This document shows, in pieces, positions 49,352-57,334 of a stretch of DNA of 64,000 nt. The stretch comes from Brevibacterium atlanticum (GTDB lineage: Bacteria > Actinomycetota > Actinomycetes > Actinomycetales > Brevibacteriaceae): positions 434,001 through 498,000 of the forward strand of contig NZ_CP050152.1 in NCBI RefSeq assembly GCF_011617245.1. Reading direction: 5' to 3'. The translations under genes and the position numbers were made by a program. The notes under the pieces are model-generated. The model made no database searches. It saw nothing but the letters and a program-made list of their open reading frames with translations, and had not been told where the DNA came from. How positions within the stretch are numbered: position 1 is the first letter of the stretch; every line of letters starts with the position of its first letter.

Positions 49352-50784
49352 CAGGCTCCGATCTCGATTCCGAAGGTTTCGAACACGGTGTAGATGCCCA
49401 GCAGTCCGATGGCCAGCGAGGCGAAGACGAGCATCACCGTGAAGAAGTGGTTGGACTTGAACTCGGTCGGCACCTCTCGGGAGCGAAGGTACCAGACGGC
49501 GATGACGACCGCGACGAGGAAGACGCCGCTGGCGACGCCGCCGATCTGAACCATGATCACCGGAGACTGGATGATGAGGTAGCTCAGTGCCCAGATGATC
49601 GGGAAGATCACGGTGAGGACCTTGATGATGCGTCCGCGAGTGAGCGTGTTCTCCCAATCGAAGACGCCGAGGATGGACACGGTGTTCGTCCACAGTCGGG
49701 GCACGCTCGCGGTTGAGGCGATGAAGGTCGAGAACAGGACCGCGAATGCGCCGATGAGGAAGATCCAGTGACCGGCCTCGCCCATCGTCGAGGAGTACAT
49801 GGACGACAATGTCGTGATCATGTCGTTGCCCTCGGGGACGAGGTTCTGCGGGTGGAGGATGGCCGCACCGATGACATAGAAGGACATCGTGCACACGGTC
49901 GAGACGATCCACGACACGAGGACGTCGGTGCGCATCACAGAGATCCACCCGCGGGCACGGCGCGCACGTTCCGCGGTGCCGTCGTTGGGTCCGGTGTAGC
50001 GGGCGTAGCCCTTTTCGAGGCACCAGTAGGTGTAGGTCGTCATCTCGTCGGCGCCGACACCGGTGATGCCGAACATCGCGACTGCGAAGCCGAGAGTGCC
50101 GGCAGGGATGGCAAAGGACAGTCCGCTGATGACGTCAGCGGAGGTGTAGGCGAAGTCGGTGAAGGGCAGGGAGACGGCGAGGCCGACAGTGGAGACGGTG
50201 AAGATGATGACAGCGCCGACGGAGAATTTCTCGACGATGCTGTACTTGTTCGTCACGAGCAGGGCGATGACGACGGCCAAAGAAACCACCGTCCAGAACA
50301 CGAGCGACGGTGTCGAGAGAGGCTCTCCGAAGACCGGGAGCATGATGCTCAGTGAGGCGACCGCGCCTCCGATGATGCCGCCGCGCTGGAGGACCTTTGC
50401 GAAGTCCATGAGGATCCACAGCAGGTTGATCCAGCCGGCGCGGCCGATGAGGCGCGGACCGACGTGGCCGAAGCCTTCGAGCGCGGGCTTGCCGGAGAGG
50501 ATGGTCCACTGTGCGAGCTCGAGCTGGACCCAGACCTTGACGGCAGTGGAGATGATGACGAGCCAGAGGAGCACGAAACCGGCCTTGGCACCCAGCGCTG
50601 TGGTCGTGATGAGCTCGCCCGAGCCGATGACGGCCGCTGAGATGACGAGTCCCGGGCCGAGGTACTTGAGCTTGCCCGCGAAATTCGTCGGCGGCTCAAG
50701 CACGTCCTTTGGATCGAGGCGGTAAGGGTCAACGGGGGCATCGGCGCCCGCGAGCGTGTCCCGGTCGATGTTCTGCGCAGTCAT
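49351..50784 (-). CDS. Nramp-fold permease lacking the DPGN motif (copy 2)
   Basis: The 477-residue protein has about eleven membrane helices and the Nramp overall pattern (YLGPGLVISAAVIGSGELITTTALGAKAGFVLLW in TM1-2). The TM1 metal motif DPGN is replaced by GSGE, and TM6 has GITGVGADEMTTYTYW in place of the MPH motif. It differs considerably from copy 1, so it is not a recent duplicate. It is coupled to a D-2-hydroxyacid dehydrogenase gene. Transport of a sugar or hydroxy acid instead of a metal is plausible but unproven. The start is at ATG 50784. Confidence 0.82.
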   Translation of the reverse strand: MTAQNIDRDTLAGADAPVDPYRLDPKDVLEPPTNFAGKLKYLGPGLVISAAVIGSGELITTTALGAKAGFVLLWLVIISTAVKVWVQLELAQWTILSGKPALEGFGHVGPRLIGRAGWINLLWILMDFAKVLQRGGIIGGAVASLSIMLPVFGEPLSTPSLVFWTVVSLAVVIALLVTNKYSIVEKFSVGAVIIFTVSTVGLAVSLPFTDFAYTSADVISGLSFAIPAGTLGFAVAMFGITGVGADEMTTYTYWCLEKGYARYTGPNDGTAERARRARGWISVMRTDVLVSWIVSTVCTMSFYVIGAAILHPQNLVPEGNDMITTLSSMYSSTMGEAGHWIFLIGAFAVLFSTFIASTASVPRLWTNTVSILGVFDWENTLTRGRIIKVLTVIFPIIWALSYLIIQSPVIMVQIGGVASGVFLVAVVIAVWYLRSREVPTEFKSNHFFTVMLVFASLAIGLLGIYTVFETFGIEIGA

Positions 50785-50927
50785 ACTCGGCTTCCTTGCA
50801 CGAAATCGGATGAGTCCAGTTGCCAAGCCGCCGCCGAATTAGGTCGAGCGTCGAATGTGCGGCGTTCATCGTGTGCGGACGAGCGTTGCACGGTGGAGCG
50901 ACCGGTCGGCGCGGCTCATGTAAGTGT

Positions 50928-50952
50928 GCCATCGAATGCGTGATGTGCGCAA
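50928..50952 (-). promoter_or_regulatory. regulon operator, copy C (before Nramp-like permease 2)
   Basis: Read on the minus strand from 50952, the sequence is TTGCGC, four bases, CACGCAT, then CGATGG. The TTGCGC-N4-CACGCAT core is identical to copy A, and the direction is toward the permease (start 50784). Further TGCGCA-like elements lie between 50941 and 51025, so the divergent XRE gene may be affected too. Confidence 0.6.
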
Positions 50953-51105
50953 CAATGATGCATAAAACGCGCATATACTCGTGTAAGGCCAGCTGGTTGC
51001 GCCTGTTGTGAGCGAATTGCGCAGATGGTTCCGAGGAGAGCGTGCCCACGCTGGAACTCACCCGGGGAGAGATTCCTCCCCCTCACGTCCGACCGGGATA
51101 GTGCC

Positions 51106-52008
51106 ATGATGATGACCATGGTCGGCGATACGAAGATGAACGAACTCGGAAACTTTCTCAAGACCTGCCGCGGGGAGCTGACGCCCCGCCAGGCAGGGCT
51201 GCCCGAGACCGCCGGGCCGCGCCGCGTGGCTGGGCTGCGTCGTGAGGAGGTCGCCCAACTCGCCTCGATCAGCACCGATTACTACACGCGGATCGAGCAG
51301 GGGCGGATCAAGGCCTCGGCCCCCGTCCTCGGCGCTCTGGCCGACGTTCTCAAGATGGACGACGATCAGCGCAGCTACCTCTTCAGCCTCGCAGACAAGG
51401 CTCCGATGCGCACACCTCGGCGAGGGACGCAGAAAGTGGTGCCGCAGCTGCAGAGGGTGCTCGACGACCTCACGACGACCCCAGCGATCGTCATGGGTCG
51501 GCGCATGGACATCCTCGCCTGGAACGATCTCGCCGCAGCCATGATGGTCGACTTCGGCGCGATTCCGGCAGCCAAACGCAACTATGTGCGCCTCCTCTTC
51601 ACCGACCCCGTGATGCGCACGCTCTACGCCGACTGGAACACCGTGGCACAGACCGCCGTCGCCCAACTGCGCATGGAGGCCGCGAAATTCCCCGAGGACC
51701 CGGCGCTGACCTCCCTGGTGGGGGAGCTGTCGGTGCAGGACCCGCAGTTCGCCAAGTGGTGGGCCGGACGGTCGGTCAAGAGCCTCACCACCGGAACGAA
51801 GACACTCAACCACGAAACGGCCGGGGAGCTCGTCCTCGACTGGGACACACTCGTCGAGGCGCACGATTCCGAACAGCAGCTCATCGTCTGGACCGCGGCC
51901 GCGGACAGCCCCACCGGCGAAGCACTGCGATTCCTCGCCGCATGGGCGATCGGCAGGAAAGAGCCCGGCGCAAGGACTGCAGAGGGGGAGAAGAACATCC
52001 CAGGATGA
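51106..52008 (+). CDS. XRE-family regulator with MmyB-like ligand domain
   Basis: The 300-residue protein has an N-terminal helix-turn-helix (LGNFLKTCRGELTPRQAGLP...GLRREEVAQLASISTDYYTRIEQGR, about 12-66). The MmyB-like domain (about 100-280) has the typical DILAWNDLAAAMMVDF and NYVRLLFTDPVMRTLYADW motifs. Several in-frame Met codons (51106-51136) make the start uncertain. These regulators typically control an adjacent short-chain dehydrogenase, aldo/keto reductase or similar operon; the cupin, reductase and AhpD-like genes follow directly. Confidence 0.88.
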   Translation: MMMTMVGDTKMNELGNFLKTCRGELTPRQAGLPETAGPRRVAGLRREEVAQLASISTDYYTRIEQGRIKASAPVLGALADVLKMDDDQRSYLFSLADKAPMRTPRRGTQKVVPQLQRVLDDLTTTPAIVMGRRMDILAWNDLAAAMMVDFGAIPAAKRNYVRLLFTDPVMRTLYADWNTVAQTAVAQLRMEAAKFPEDPALTSLVGELSVQDPQFAKWWAGRSVKSLTTGTKTLNHETAGELVLDWDTLVEAHDSEQQLIVWTAAADSPTGEALRFLAAWAIGRKEPGARTAEGEKNIPG

Positions 52009-52085
52009 TTTCCTCCTCTGGTCCCCCTGCCCGACGAGGACGAGGATGGAACTCGCAAGCCACCACCCGTACGAGGAGAGCAGCC

Positions 52086-52508
52086 ATGAGCAACCCAGGA
52101 TTCGATCAGATGTTCCCCACAGGGGACGCCAACGACGCGTTCGCACAGTACTTCATCGGGCAGAGCTATCTGGCCCCACTCACCGACGGTGCCGTGCCCG
52201 TGAGCAATGTGACCTTCGAACCCGCATGCCGCAACAACTGGCACATCCACCATGGTGAGAACGGAGGCGGCGACCAGGTCCTGCTGTGCACAGCCGGCTC
52301 CGGCTGGTACCAGGCCGAGGGCGACGACCCGATCAGCATGACCCCCGGCACTGCCATCCGAGTCCCTGCCGGGACGAAGCACTGGCACGGCGCGAAGTCC
52401 GATTCGTGGTTCAGCCATCTGGCCTTCATCACACCCGGAGACGGCGTCAGCAACGAATGGCTCGAACCCGTCGACGATGACACCTACAACACCCTCGAGA
52501 TGAAGTGA
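52086..52508 (+). CDS. cupin-domain protein
   Basis: The 140-residue single cupin has NVTFEPACRNNWHIHHGENGGGDQVLLCTAGSGWYQAEG (motif 1, with metal-binding His-x-His and Glu region) and motif 2 PAGTKHWHGAKSDSWFSHLAF. The metal site looks complete. Relatives are annotated as quercetin-dioxygenase-like or CMD-associated cupins. The start follows GAGGAGAGCAGCC. It is 10 bp before the aldo/keto reductase, in the same operon. Confidence 0.88.
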   Translation: MSNPGFDQMFPTGDANDAFAQYFIGQSYLAPLTDGAVPVSNVTFEPACRNNWHIHHGENGGGDQVLLCTAGSGWYQAEGDDPISMTPGTAIRVPAGTKHWHGAKSDSWFSHLAFITPGDGVSNEWLEPVDDDTYNTLEMK

Positions 52509-52517
52509 GGACACCGC

Positions 52518-53375
52518 ATGACGATTCTCAATGACACCCTGACACTGTCCAACGAAGTAGCCATTCCCCGACTCGGCCTGGGCACCTGGTTCATCGACGA
52601 CGACCAAGCCGCGCAGGCCGTACGTGACGCGATCGAGGTCGGATACCGCAACATCGACACCGCCCAGGCCTACGGCAACGAACGCGGAGTCGGAGAAGGA
52701 GTGCGCACCAGCGGCATTGCGCGCGACGACCTGTTCGTCTCGACCAAGCTCGCGGCTGAGATCAAGGACTACGAAGCCGCCGTGGCCGCGATCGACGAAT
52801 CACTGTCGACAATCGGCCTCGACTACATCGACCTCATGCTCATCCACGCTCCGCAGCCCTGGGACGACTTTCGCGAAGGCGACTACGCCGAAGGCAACCG
52901 CCAGGCGTGGAAGGCCCTCGAAGAGGCCCACCGAGCAGGCAGGATCCGAGCGATCGGAGTCTCGAACTTTCTCATAGGCGATCTCGATGACCTCATCGAG
53001 CACGCCTCCGTGGCCCCGCACGTCAACCAGATCCTCGCTCACGTCGGCAACACCCCGTCCGAACTCATCGCTCACTGCCGAGAGCACGGCATCGTTGTCG
53101 AGGCCTATTCTCCGATCGCCCACGGCGCGGTCCTCGACAGCCCCGACATCACTGCCATGGCGGACCGCTACGGCGTGAGCGTGCCGCAGCTGTGCATCCG
53201 ATACACCCTCCAGCTCGGCGCCGTGTCACTGCCGAAGACCGCGAACCCCGACCACATGCGATCGAACGCGGATGTCGACTTCGTCATCTCCGACCACGAC
53301 ATGGAGACCCTGCGCGGTCTCGGGCAGGTCGACTACGGCGAATTCGCCGCCTTCCCTGTCTTCAGCGGCAAGTGA
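52518..53375 (+). CDS. aldo/keto reductase (2,5-diketo-D-gluconate reductase type)
   Basis: The 285-residue reductase has GYRNIDTAQAYGNERGVGEGVR (catalytic Asp/Tyr, about 43-64), Lys in LFVSTKLAAE (about 79), DLMLIHAPQPW (His) and a SLPKTANPDHMRSNADV cofactor-binding end typical of AKR5-like enzymes. The usual IPKS is here LPKT. It may detoxify aldehydes or keto-compounds under control of the XRE regulator. Confidence 0.9.
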   Translation: MTILNDTLTLSNEVAIPRLGLGTWFIDDDQAAQAVRDAIEVGYRNIDTAQAYGNERGVGEGVRTSGIARDDLFVSTKLAAEIKDYEAAVAAIDESLSTIGLDYIDLMLIHAPQPWDDFREGDYAEGNRQAWKALEEAHRAGRIRAIGVSNFLIGDLDDLIEHASVAPHVNQILAHVGNTPSELIAHCREHGIVVEAYSPIAHGAVLDSPDITAMADRYGVSVPQLCIRYTLQLGAVSLPKTANPDHMRSNADVDFVISDHDMETLRGLGQVDYGEFAAFPVFSGK

Positions 53376-53447
53376 GCGAGTGGCGTCTGGGTCGAAAGGG
53401 CGGCCGCCACAAGCAGCGACACCGCGAGAGAGAATGAAGGAGAAGAG

Positions 53448-53789
53448 ATGACTGAGAGCGCGAACGATTCGACGACGGGCTGGACCGGCGGCCAGAAGGC
53501 ATTCGGTGACTTCGCCCCGGGCATGGTCCACTACACGGATCGAATCCTCTTCGACGAAGTGTGGGAACGCGAGGGCCTGAGCAAACGCGACCGAAGCATG
53601 ATCACCGTCGCCGCGCTCGTGGCGACCGGGAAGATGGACCAACTCGCCTTCCACCTCGACTTCGCCCGACAGAACGGCTGCACCGAGGACGAACTCAAGG
53701 AGGCCATCACCCAGCTGGCCTTCTACGCCGGCTGGCCCAACGGGATGGGAGCCATGTCAGTGGCGAAGCAGGTCTTCGCCGGCGAGTGA
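53448..53789 (+). CDS. carboxymuconolactone decarboxylase (AhpD-like) family protein
   Basis: The 113-residue all-helical protein has the CMD core DRSMITVAALVATGKMDQLAFHLDFARQNGCTEDELKEAI. There is no CxxC pair, so it is not a redox-active AhpD but belongs to the group linked to cupins and quinone or lactone turnover. The start follows AAGGAGAAGAG. It ends the regulator-cupin-reductase cluster and is followed by terminator hairpins. Confidence 0.9.
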   Translation: MTESANDSTTGWTGGQKAFGDFAPGMVHYTDRILFDEVWEREGLSKRDRSMITVAALVATGKMDQLAFHLDFARQNGCTEDELKEAITQLAFYAGWPNGMGAMSVAKQVFAGE

Positions 53790-53802
53790 TGAATTGCGAC
53801 CG

Positions 53803-53823
53803 ACGTTGAGGTCCGCTCAACGT
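53803..53823. terminator. hairpin after AhpD-like gene
   Basis: ACGTTGAG (53803-53810) pairs perfectly with CTCAACGT (53816-53823) around GTCCG, 14 bp after the stop codon, as expected for a terminator. Confidence 0.65.
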
Positions 53824-53835
53824 CACTGACGCCCT

Positions 53836-53868
53836 ACCTCGGCGATGGGAATGATTCCCCGCCGAGGT
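53836..53868. terminator. compound hairpin before end of NCS1 permease gene
   Basis: Outer arms ACCTCGGCG / CGCCGAGGT (53836-53844, 53860-53868) enclose an inner GGGAAT-G-ATTCCC stem. It lies between the convergent AhpD-like and permease genes and serves the minus strand. The outer arm is the octamer repeated throughout this DNA. Confidence 0.6.
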
Positions 53869-53874
53869 GGCTGT

Positions 53875-55305
53875 TCACTTCCGCTCGAGATCCTCGAGTT
53901 CGGGGTAGATCGTCTCCTTCGGAGCAACCCCGTGATTGCGGATGAGCACGTAGTAGAGCACGAAGGTGACCGCGATGCCGACGAGCCACGAGATGTCCGC
54001 GCCGCCGAGCTTCGCGACCAGCGGGCCGGTGTAGAACGACTGCGCGAGGAACGGGATCTGGACGATCACGCCGACGCCGTAGGCGACGAGCGCTCGCCAG
54101 TTCCATGCGCCGTAGCGGCCGGCCCGGTCGTAGAAGGCGGGGATGTCGAAGCGGTCCTTCGAGATCAGGTAGTAGTCGGTGAGGTTGATGACCGACCACG
54201 GGGTGAAGACCATGAGCAGCGCGAGAACGAAGTTCTTGAAGTTCGCGAGGAAGTCCGCCGAGGCGAGCAGCGCGACGAGCACCGTGAGCGTGACGATGCC
54301 GATGACGAAGACCGCGCGCGTCCAGCGGCGAATCGTCGCCTTATTGCCGAACGAGGTGAGGATCGTCAGCGTGCACATGAACGCCCCGTAGGCGTTGAGC
54401 GTGTTGACGGTCAGTTTGCCCAGCAGGATGACGATGAAGATGAGCAGGGCGAACACTCCGCCGCCGACGATGTCGCCGACATAGCCGACCTGGTTCTCGA
54501 CGAACTCATTGCCGGACTCGGTCATGGCGGCCGCGCCGATGAGCGCACCCAGCGTCATCGACCACTGCGAGCCGATGACCGATCCGCCGAACGTGAACCA
54601 GAAGGTCTTCGACGACGGGGTCGAGCGCGGCAGGTAGCGCGAGTAGTCGGCGACATAGGGGCCGTACGTCAGCTGCCAGCCCACCGACAGTGCGATCGCC
54701 GAGAGGAACGCGGGGAACGCGAACGACGAGTGCGAGATCAGCCCGGGCACGTCGACCTTCGTGAGCGCGCAGTAGGTGATGAAGAGGAACCCGAGCAGGC
54801 CCGTCACCGAGGAGATCCGTCCGAGGACGTGGATGTACCTGTACCCGAGCAGTGCCACCAGGGCGGTGAGGGCACCGAAGATGACGATGCCCACGGCCGG
54901 GGTATTCACGCCGATGATGAGGTTGACGGCCTGGCCGGAGAGGACTGCTCCGGTCGAGGCGAAGCCGATGTACATGAGGACGACGAGCACGAGTGGGATG
55001 ATCGCCCCGATGATGCCGAACTGGGCACGCGAGGAGATCATCTGCGGCAGCCCGAGCTGCGGACCCTGCGCCGAGTGGAGGGCCATGACGATGCCGCCGA
55101 TGACGTTGCCGATGAGCAGGCCGATGATCGCCCACAGGGCATCGGCGCCGAACACGACGGCCAGGGCGCCGTCGACGATCGCCGTGATCTGTGTGTTGGC
55201 CCCGAACCACAAGGTGAACTGTGAGCGGGGCGTTCCGTGGCGCTCGGCGTCGGGGACCATTTCGATCGACCGTTTCTCGATCCCCGAACTCGTTGCGTTC
55301 GCCAT
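53875..55305 (-). CDS. NCS1-family purine/cytosine/hydantoin-type permease
   Basis: The 476-residue, twelve-helix NCS1 transporter begins with polar ERHGTPRSQFTLWFGANTQITAIVDGALAVVFG (TM1 region with conserved Asn) and contains GLPQMISSRAQFG. It also has PWSVINLTDYYLISKDRFDIPAFY near the C terminus. Substrates in the family include cytosine, allantoin, uracil and hydantoins. A palindrome identical in its core to those before hutU and hutI lies 82 bp upstream, suggesting that it imports histidine, urocanate or a related imidazole compound (inference). Confidence 0.88.
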   Translation of the reverse strand: MANATSSGIEKRSIEMVPDAERHGTPRSQFTLWFGANTQITAIVDGALAVVFGADALWAIIGLLIGNVIGGIVMALHSAQGPQLGLPQMISSRAQFGIIGAIIPLVLVVLMYIGFASTGAVLSGQAVNLIIGVNTPAVGIVIFGALTALVALLGYRYIHVLGRISSVTGLLGFLFITYCALTKVDVPGLISHSSFAFPAFLSAIALSVGWQLTYGPYVADYSRYLPRSTPSSKTFWFTFGGSVIGSQWSMTLGALIGAAAMTESGNEFVENQVGYVGDIVGGGVFALLIFIVILLGKLTVNTLNAYGAFMCTLTILTSFGNKATIRRWTRAVFVIGIVTLTVLVALLASADFLANFKNFVLALLMVFTPWSVINLTDYYLISKDRFDIPAFYDRAGRYGAWNWRALVAYGVGVIVQIPFLAQSFYTGPLVAKLGGADISWLVGIAVTFVLYYVLIRNHGVAPKETIYPELEDLERK

Positions 55306-55386
55306 GGCTGTCTCCTTCGGACTGATGAATCTGGTTCAGTGTGACACCACGGGCAGGCTCATACGAGTCTTGAGTCACACAAACCG

Positions 55387-55400
55387 TCCGAGATCTCGGA
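55387..55400. promoter_or_regulatory. hut-type operator, copy 1 (before NCS1 permease)
   Basis: TCCGAGATCTCGGA is a perfect 14-bp palindrome matching the core TCCGA-N4-TCGGA found before hutU (59532-59545) and hutI (61731-61744). It lies 82 bp upstream of the permease start. Confidence 0.55.
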
Positions 55401-55482
55401 ATGATTCGCTGCGGTGGCTGACGGAACGATGGTAGACCGCGAAAGATGTCGGCGATGTTTCGCCGCTGTTGCCGCGTCGCAT

Positions 55483-56703
55483 TCAGGTGATGTCGACGGT
55501 CTCCCGGTCTCCCTGCCGGGCTCCGACTCGGGACGCGGTGAGGCAGATGGCGGCGATGACCCCGCTGGCGAGCATGATGATCGTCATCGGCAGTGCGGTC
55601 GTCTCGCCGCCGAGTCCGACGAGGGCTCCGGCGATGCCGGCGAGGGTGAACTGTCCGAGGCCCAGTAGTGAGGAGGCGAGTCCGGTCGCCCGCGGCGATA
55701 CCGCAGACATCGCCATCGCGCTGACATTGCCGAGTACCATGCCCAGCGGTGCCACGGCCATGAAGAGCGGAATCATCAGCGGCCAGGACTCCACACCCGC
55801 GGCGGCGCAGACGAGAGTGGCCACGGTGCCGACGAGGCTGATCCCCAGCCCGATTCCGGCCAATCTGGTGAGCGAATAGCGCGTGCTCAGTCGGTTCGAG
55901 GAGATGGTGGCCACTGACATGCCGATCGCATTGAGGGCGAAGGCGAGCCCGTAGCTGATCTCGTCCATTCCGATGATGGTTTGGTAGACGAACGGGGAGG
56001 CCGAGATATAGGACATGAGGACGCCCATTGTGAACGCGAAAGCGACTGTCGTGCCGATGTACGGGCGGGAGAGCAGTGACCGCCACGATCCGGGCTGCCG
56101 ATCGCTGTGTCGTCTCTCGCGTTCCTGTGTCGGCAGGGTCTCTCGAAGTACGCACACGGCGGCGAGGAGTGAGATGGCGGCGATACCGAAGATGACCCAC
56201 AGGATCCCGCGCCAACCGAGCGGATCGACGAGCAGACTGCCGGCCAGCGGTGCGACGATCGGTGCGATTCCGGTCATCGCCATCATGATGTTCAGGGCCC
56301 GGGCTGCCTCGGTGCCCGACTGTCGGTCGAGAATCATGGCTCGTCCGATGACCATGCCCGATGATCCGCCGATGCCCTGGAGGAAACGGGCGAGGACGAG
56401 GATCGTGATCGACGGCGCGATCGCGGCGACGATGCTGGCCAGCACGTAGACGCCGAGCCCCACCAGTAGAGGCCGCATGCGTCCGGCGCGATCCGACCAC
56501 GGTCCGAACAGGACCTGTCCGGCACCGGCCCCGACGAGGAACGTCGTCAGCGACAGCTGCACTCCGGTCGCCGAGGTGGCGAGATCCTCAGCCATCGTCG
56601 GGAAGGCCGAGAGGTAGAGGTCGGTGCTCAGCGGGGCGGCCGCGGCCAGCAGGCCGAGGGTGATGAGCATTGCGGGTGTGACTCGGGAGGAGCGTTCTGG
56701 CAT
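55483..56703 (-). CDS. Bcr/CflA-type drug efflux MFS transporter
   Basis: The 406-residue, twelve-helix protein has the Bcr/CflA start LGLLAAAAPLSTDLYLSAFPTMAEDL (TM1), the loop motif GPWSDRAGRMRPLL and motif C-like RFLQGIGGSSGMVIGRAM in TM4-5. It is expected to export drugs such as bicyclomycin or chloramphenicol, or a small metabolite. The start is at ATG 56703. It is divergent from a MarR gene; an AT-rich dyad between them is the likely MarR operator. Confidence 0.9.
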   Translation of the reverse strand: MPERSSRVTPAMLITLGLLAAAAPLSTDLYLSAFPTMAEDLATSATGVQLSLTTFLVGAGAGQVLFGPWSDRAGRMRPLLVGLGVYVLASIVAAIAPSITILVLARFLQGIGGSSGMVIGRAMILDRQSGTEAARALNIMMAMTGIAPIVAPLAGSLLVDPLGWRGILWVIFGIAAISLLAAVCVLRETLPTQERERRHSDRQPGSWRSLLSRPYIGTTVAFAFTMGVLMSYISASPFVYQTIIGMDEISYGLAFALNAIGMSVATISSNRLSTRYSLTRLAGIGLGISLVGTVATLVCAAAGVESWPLMIPLFMAVAPLGMVLGNVSAMAMSAVSPRATGLASSLLGLGQFTLAGIAGALVGLGGETTALPMTIIMLASGVIAAICLTASRVGARQGDRETVDIT

Positions 56704-56772
56704 GCGAATCCGTTCGAGAAGTGGGAGGCGATGTGGCGGCGATCGGGCGTGGGCGGGCCCCGGCGTCACTGG

Positions 56773-56800
56773 TAATTACTTATATAACTATAACTAATTG
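56773..56800. promoter_or_regulatory. AT-rich dyad, likely MarR operator
   Basis: TTATA-TAAC-TATAA (56780-56793), flanked by AATTAC and CTAATT, forms a symmetric AT-rich island in the 111-bp gap between divergent MarR and efflux genes, just upstream of the MarR start. This is the classic arrangement for MarR autorepression and control of a pump. Confidence 0.6.
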
Positions 56801-56814
56801 TGTAGACTGGTCAA

Positions 56815-57264
56815 ATGACCGCCTCACCTCGCGAACCGCTCATCGACCTCATCGAGTCCGCGCTGCACATCACCAGGGGCCTGGAGACGCGGAAGTTCGA
56901 CGACTCCCGCATCGTCGAACTCACTCCCGTCGAACGCCTCGTCATCCAGTACCTCGAGCGGACTCCGGGTGCCTCACTCCACGACGTGGCGGACGGGGTG
57001 AACCTTCAGGTGAGCAACGCCAGTGCTGCGATCAAACGCCTCGTCGACGTCGGACTCGTCGAACGCGAACGCGACCCCGAGGACGGGCGCCGCATGATCC
57101 TCACGCTCACCCGCAAGGCCGCCGAGAACCTCAGTCGTGTCCACGAGGAGTGGCGTGGAGTGATCGACGGCGCCGACCTCAACGAGGCAGACGTGGAGAC
57201 CGCCGTCCGCGTGCTCCGAACCATCGACAGTTGGATCGCCGCGAACCGACGCGGGAGGCCGTGA
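56815..57264 (+). CDS. MarR-family transcriptional regulator
   Basis: The 149-residue winged-helix protein has RLVIQYLERTPGASLHDVADGVNLQVSNASAAIKRLVDVGLVERERDPEDGRRMILTLT (about 42-100), with the recognition helix and the wing containing the D-x-R salt bridge. The N- and C-terminal helices make the dimer interface. It probably represses itself and the divergent efflux gene until a phenolic or drug ligand binds. Confidence 0.92.
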   Translation: MTASPREPLIDLIESALHITRGLETRKFDDSRIVELTPVERLVIQYLERTPGASLHDVADGVNLQVSNASAAIKRLVDVGLVERERDPEDGRRMILTLTRKAAENLSRVHEEWRGVIDGADLNEADVETAVRVLRTIDSWIAANRRGRP

Positions 57265-57334
57265 ACCCGCCGCAGTCGAACGTGTCATCCGGCCACCTCG
57301 GTGGCGGTGTGAGCCTCAAAGCGACCGGCGGTGG

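Noticed and set aside
54506..56500. 664-codon minus-strand frame overlapping permease and MFS genes
   Set aside because: The translation is Arg/His/Pro-rich without domains; both real genes on the same strand are in other frames.
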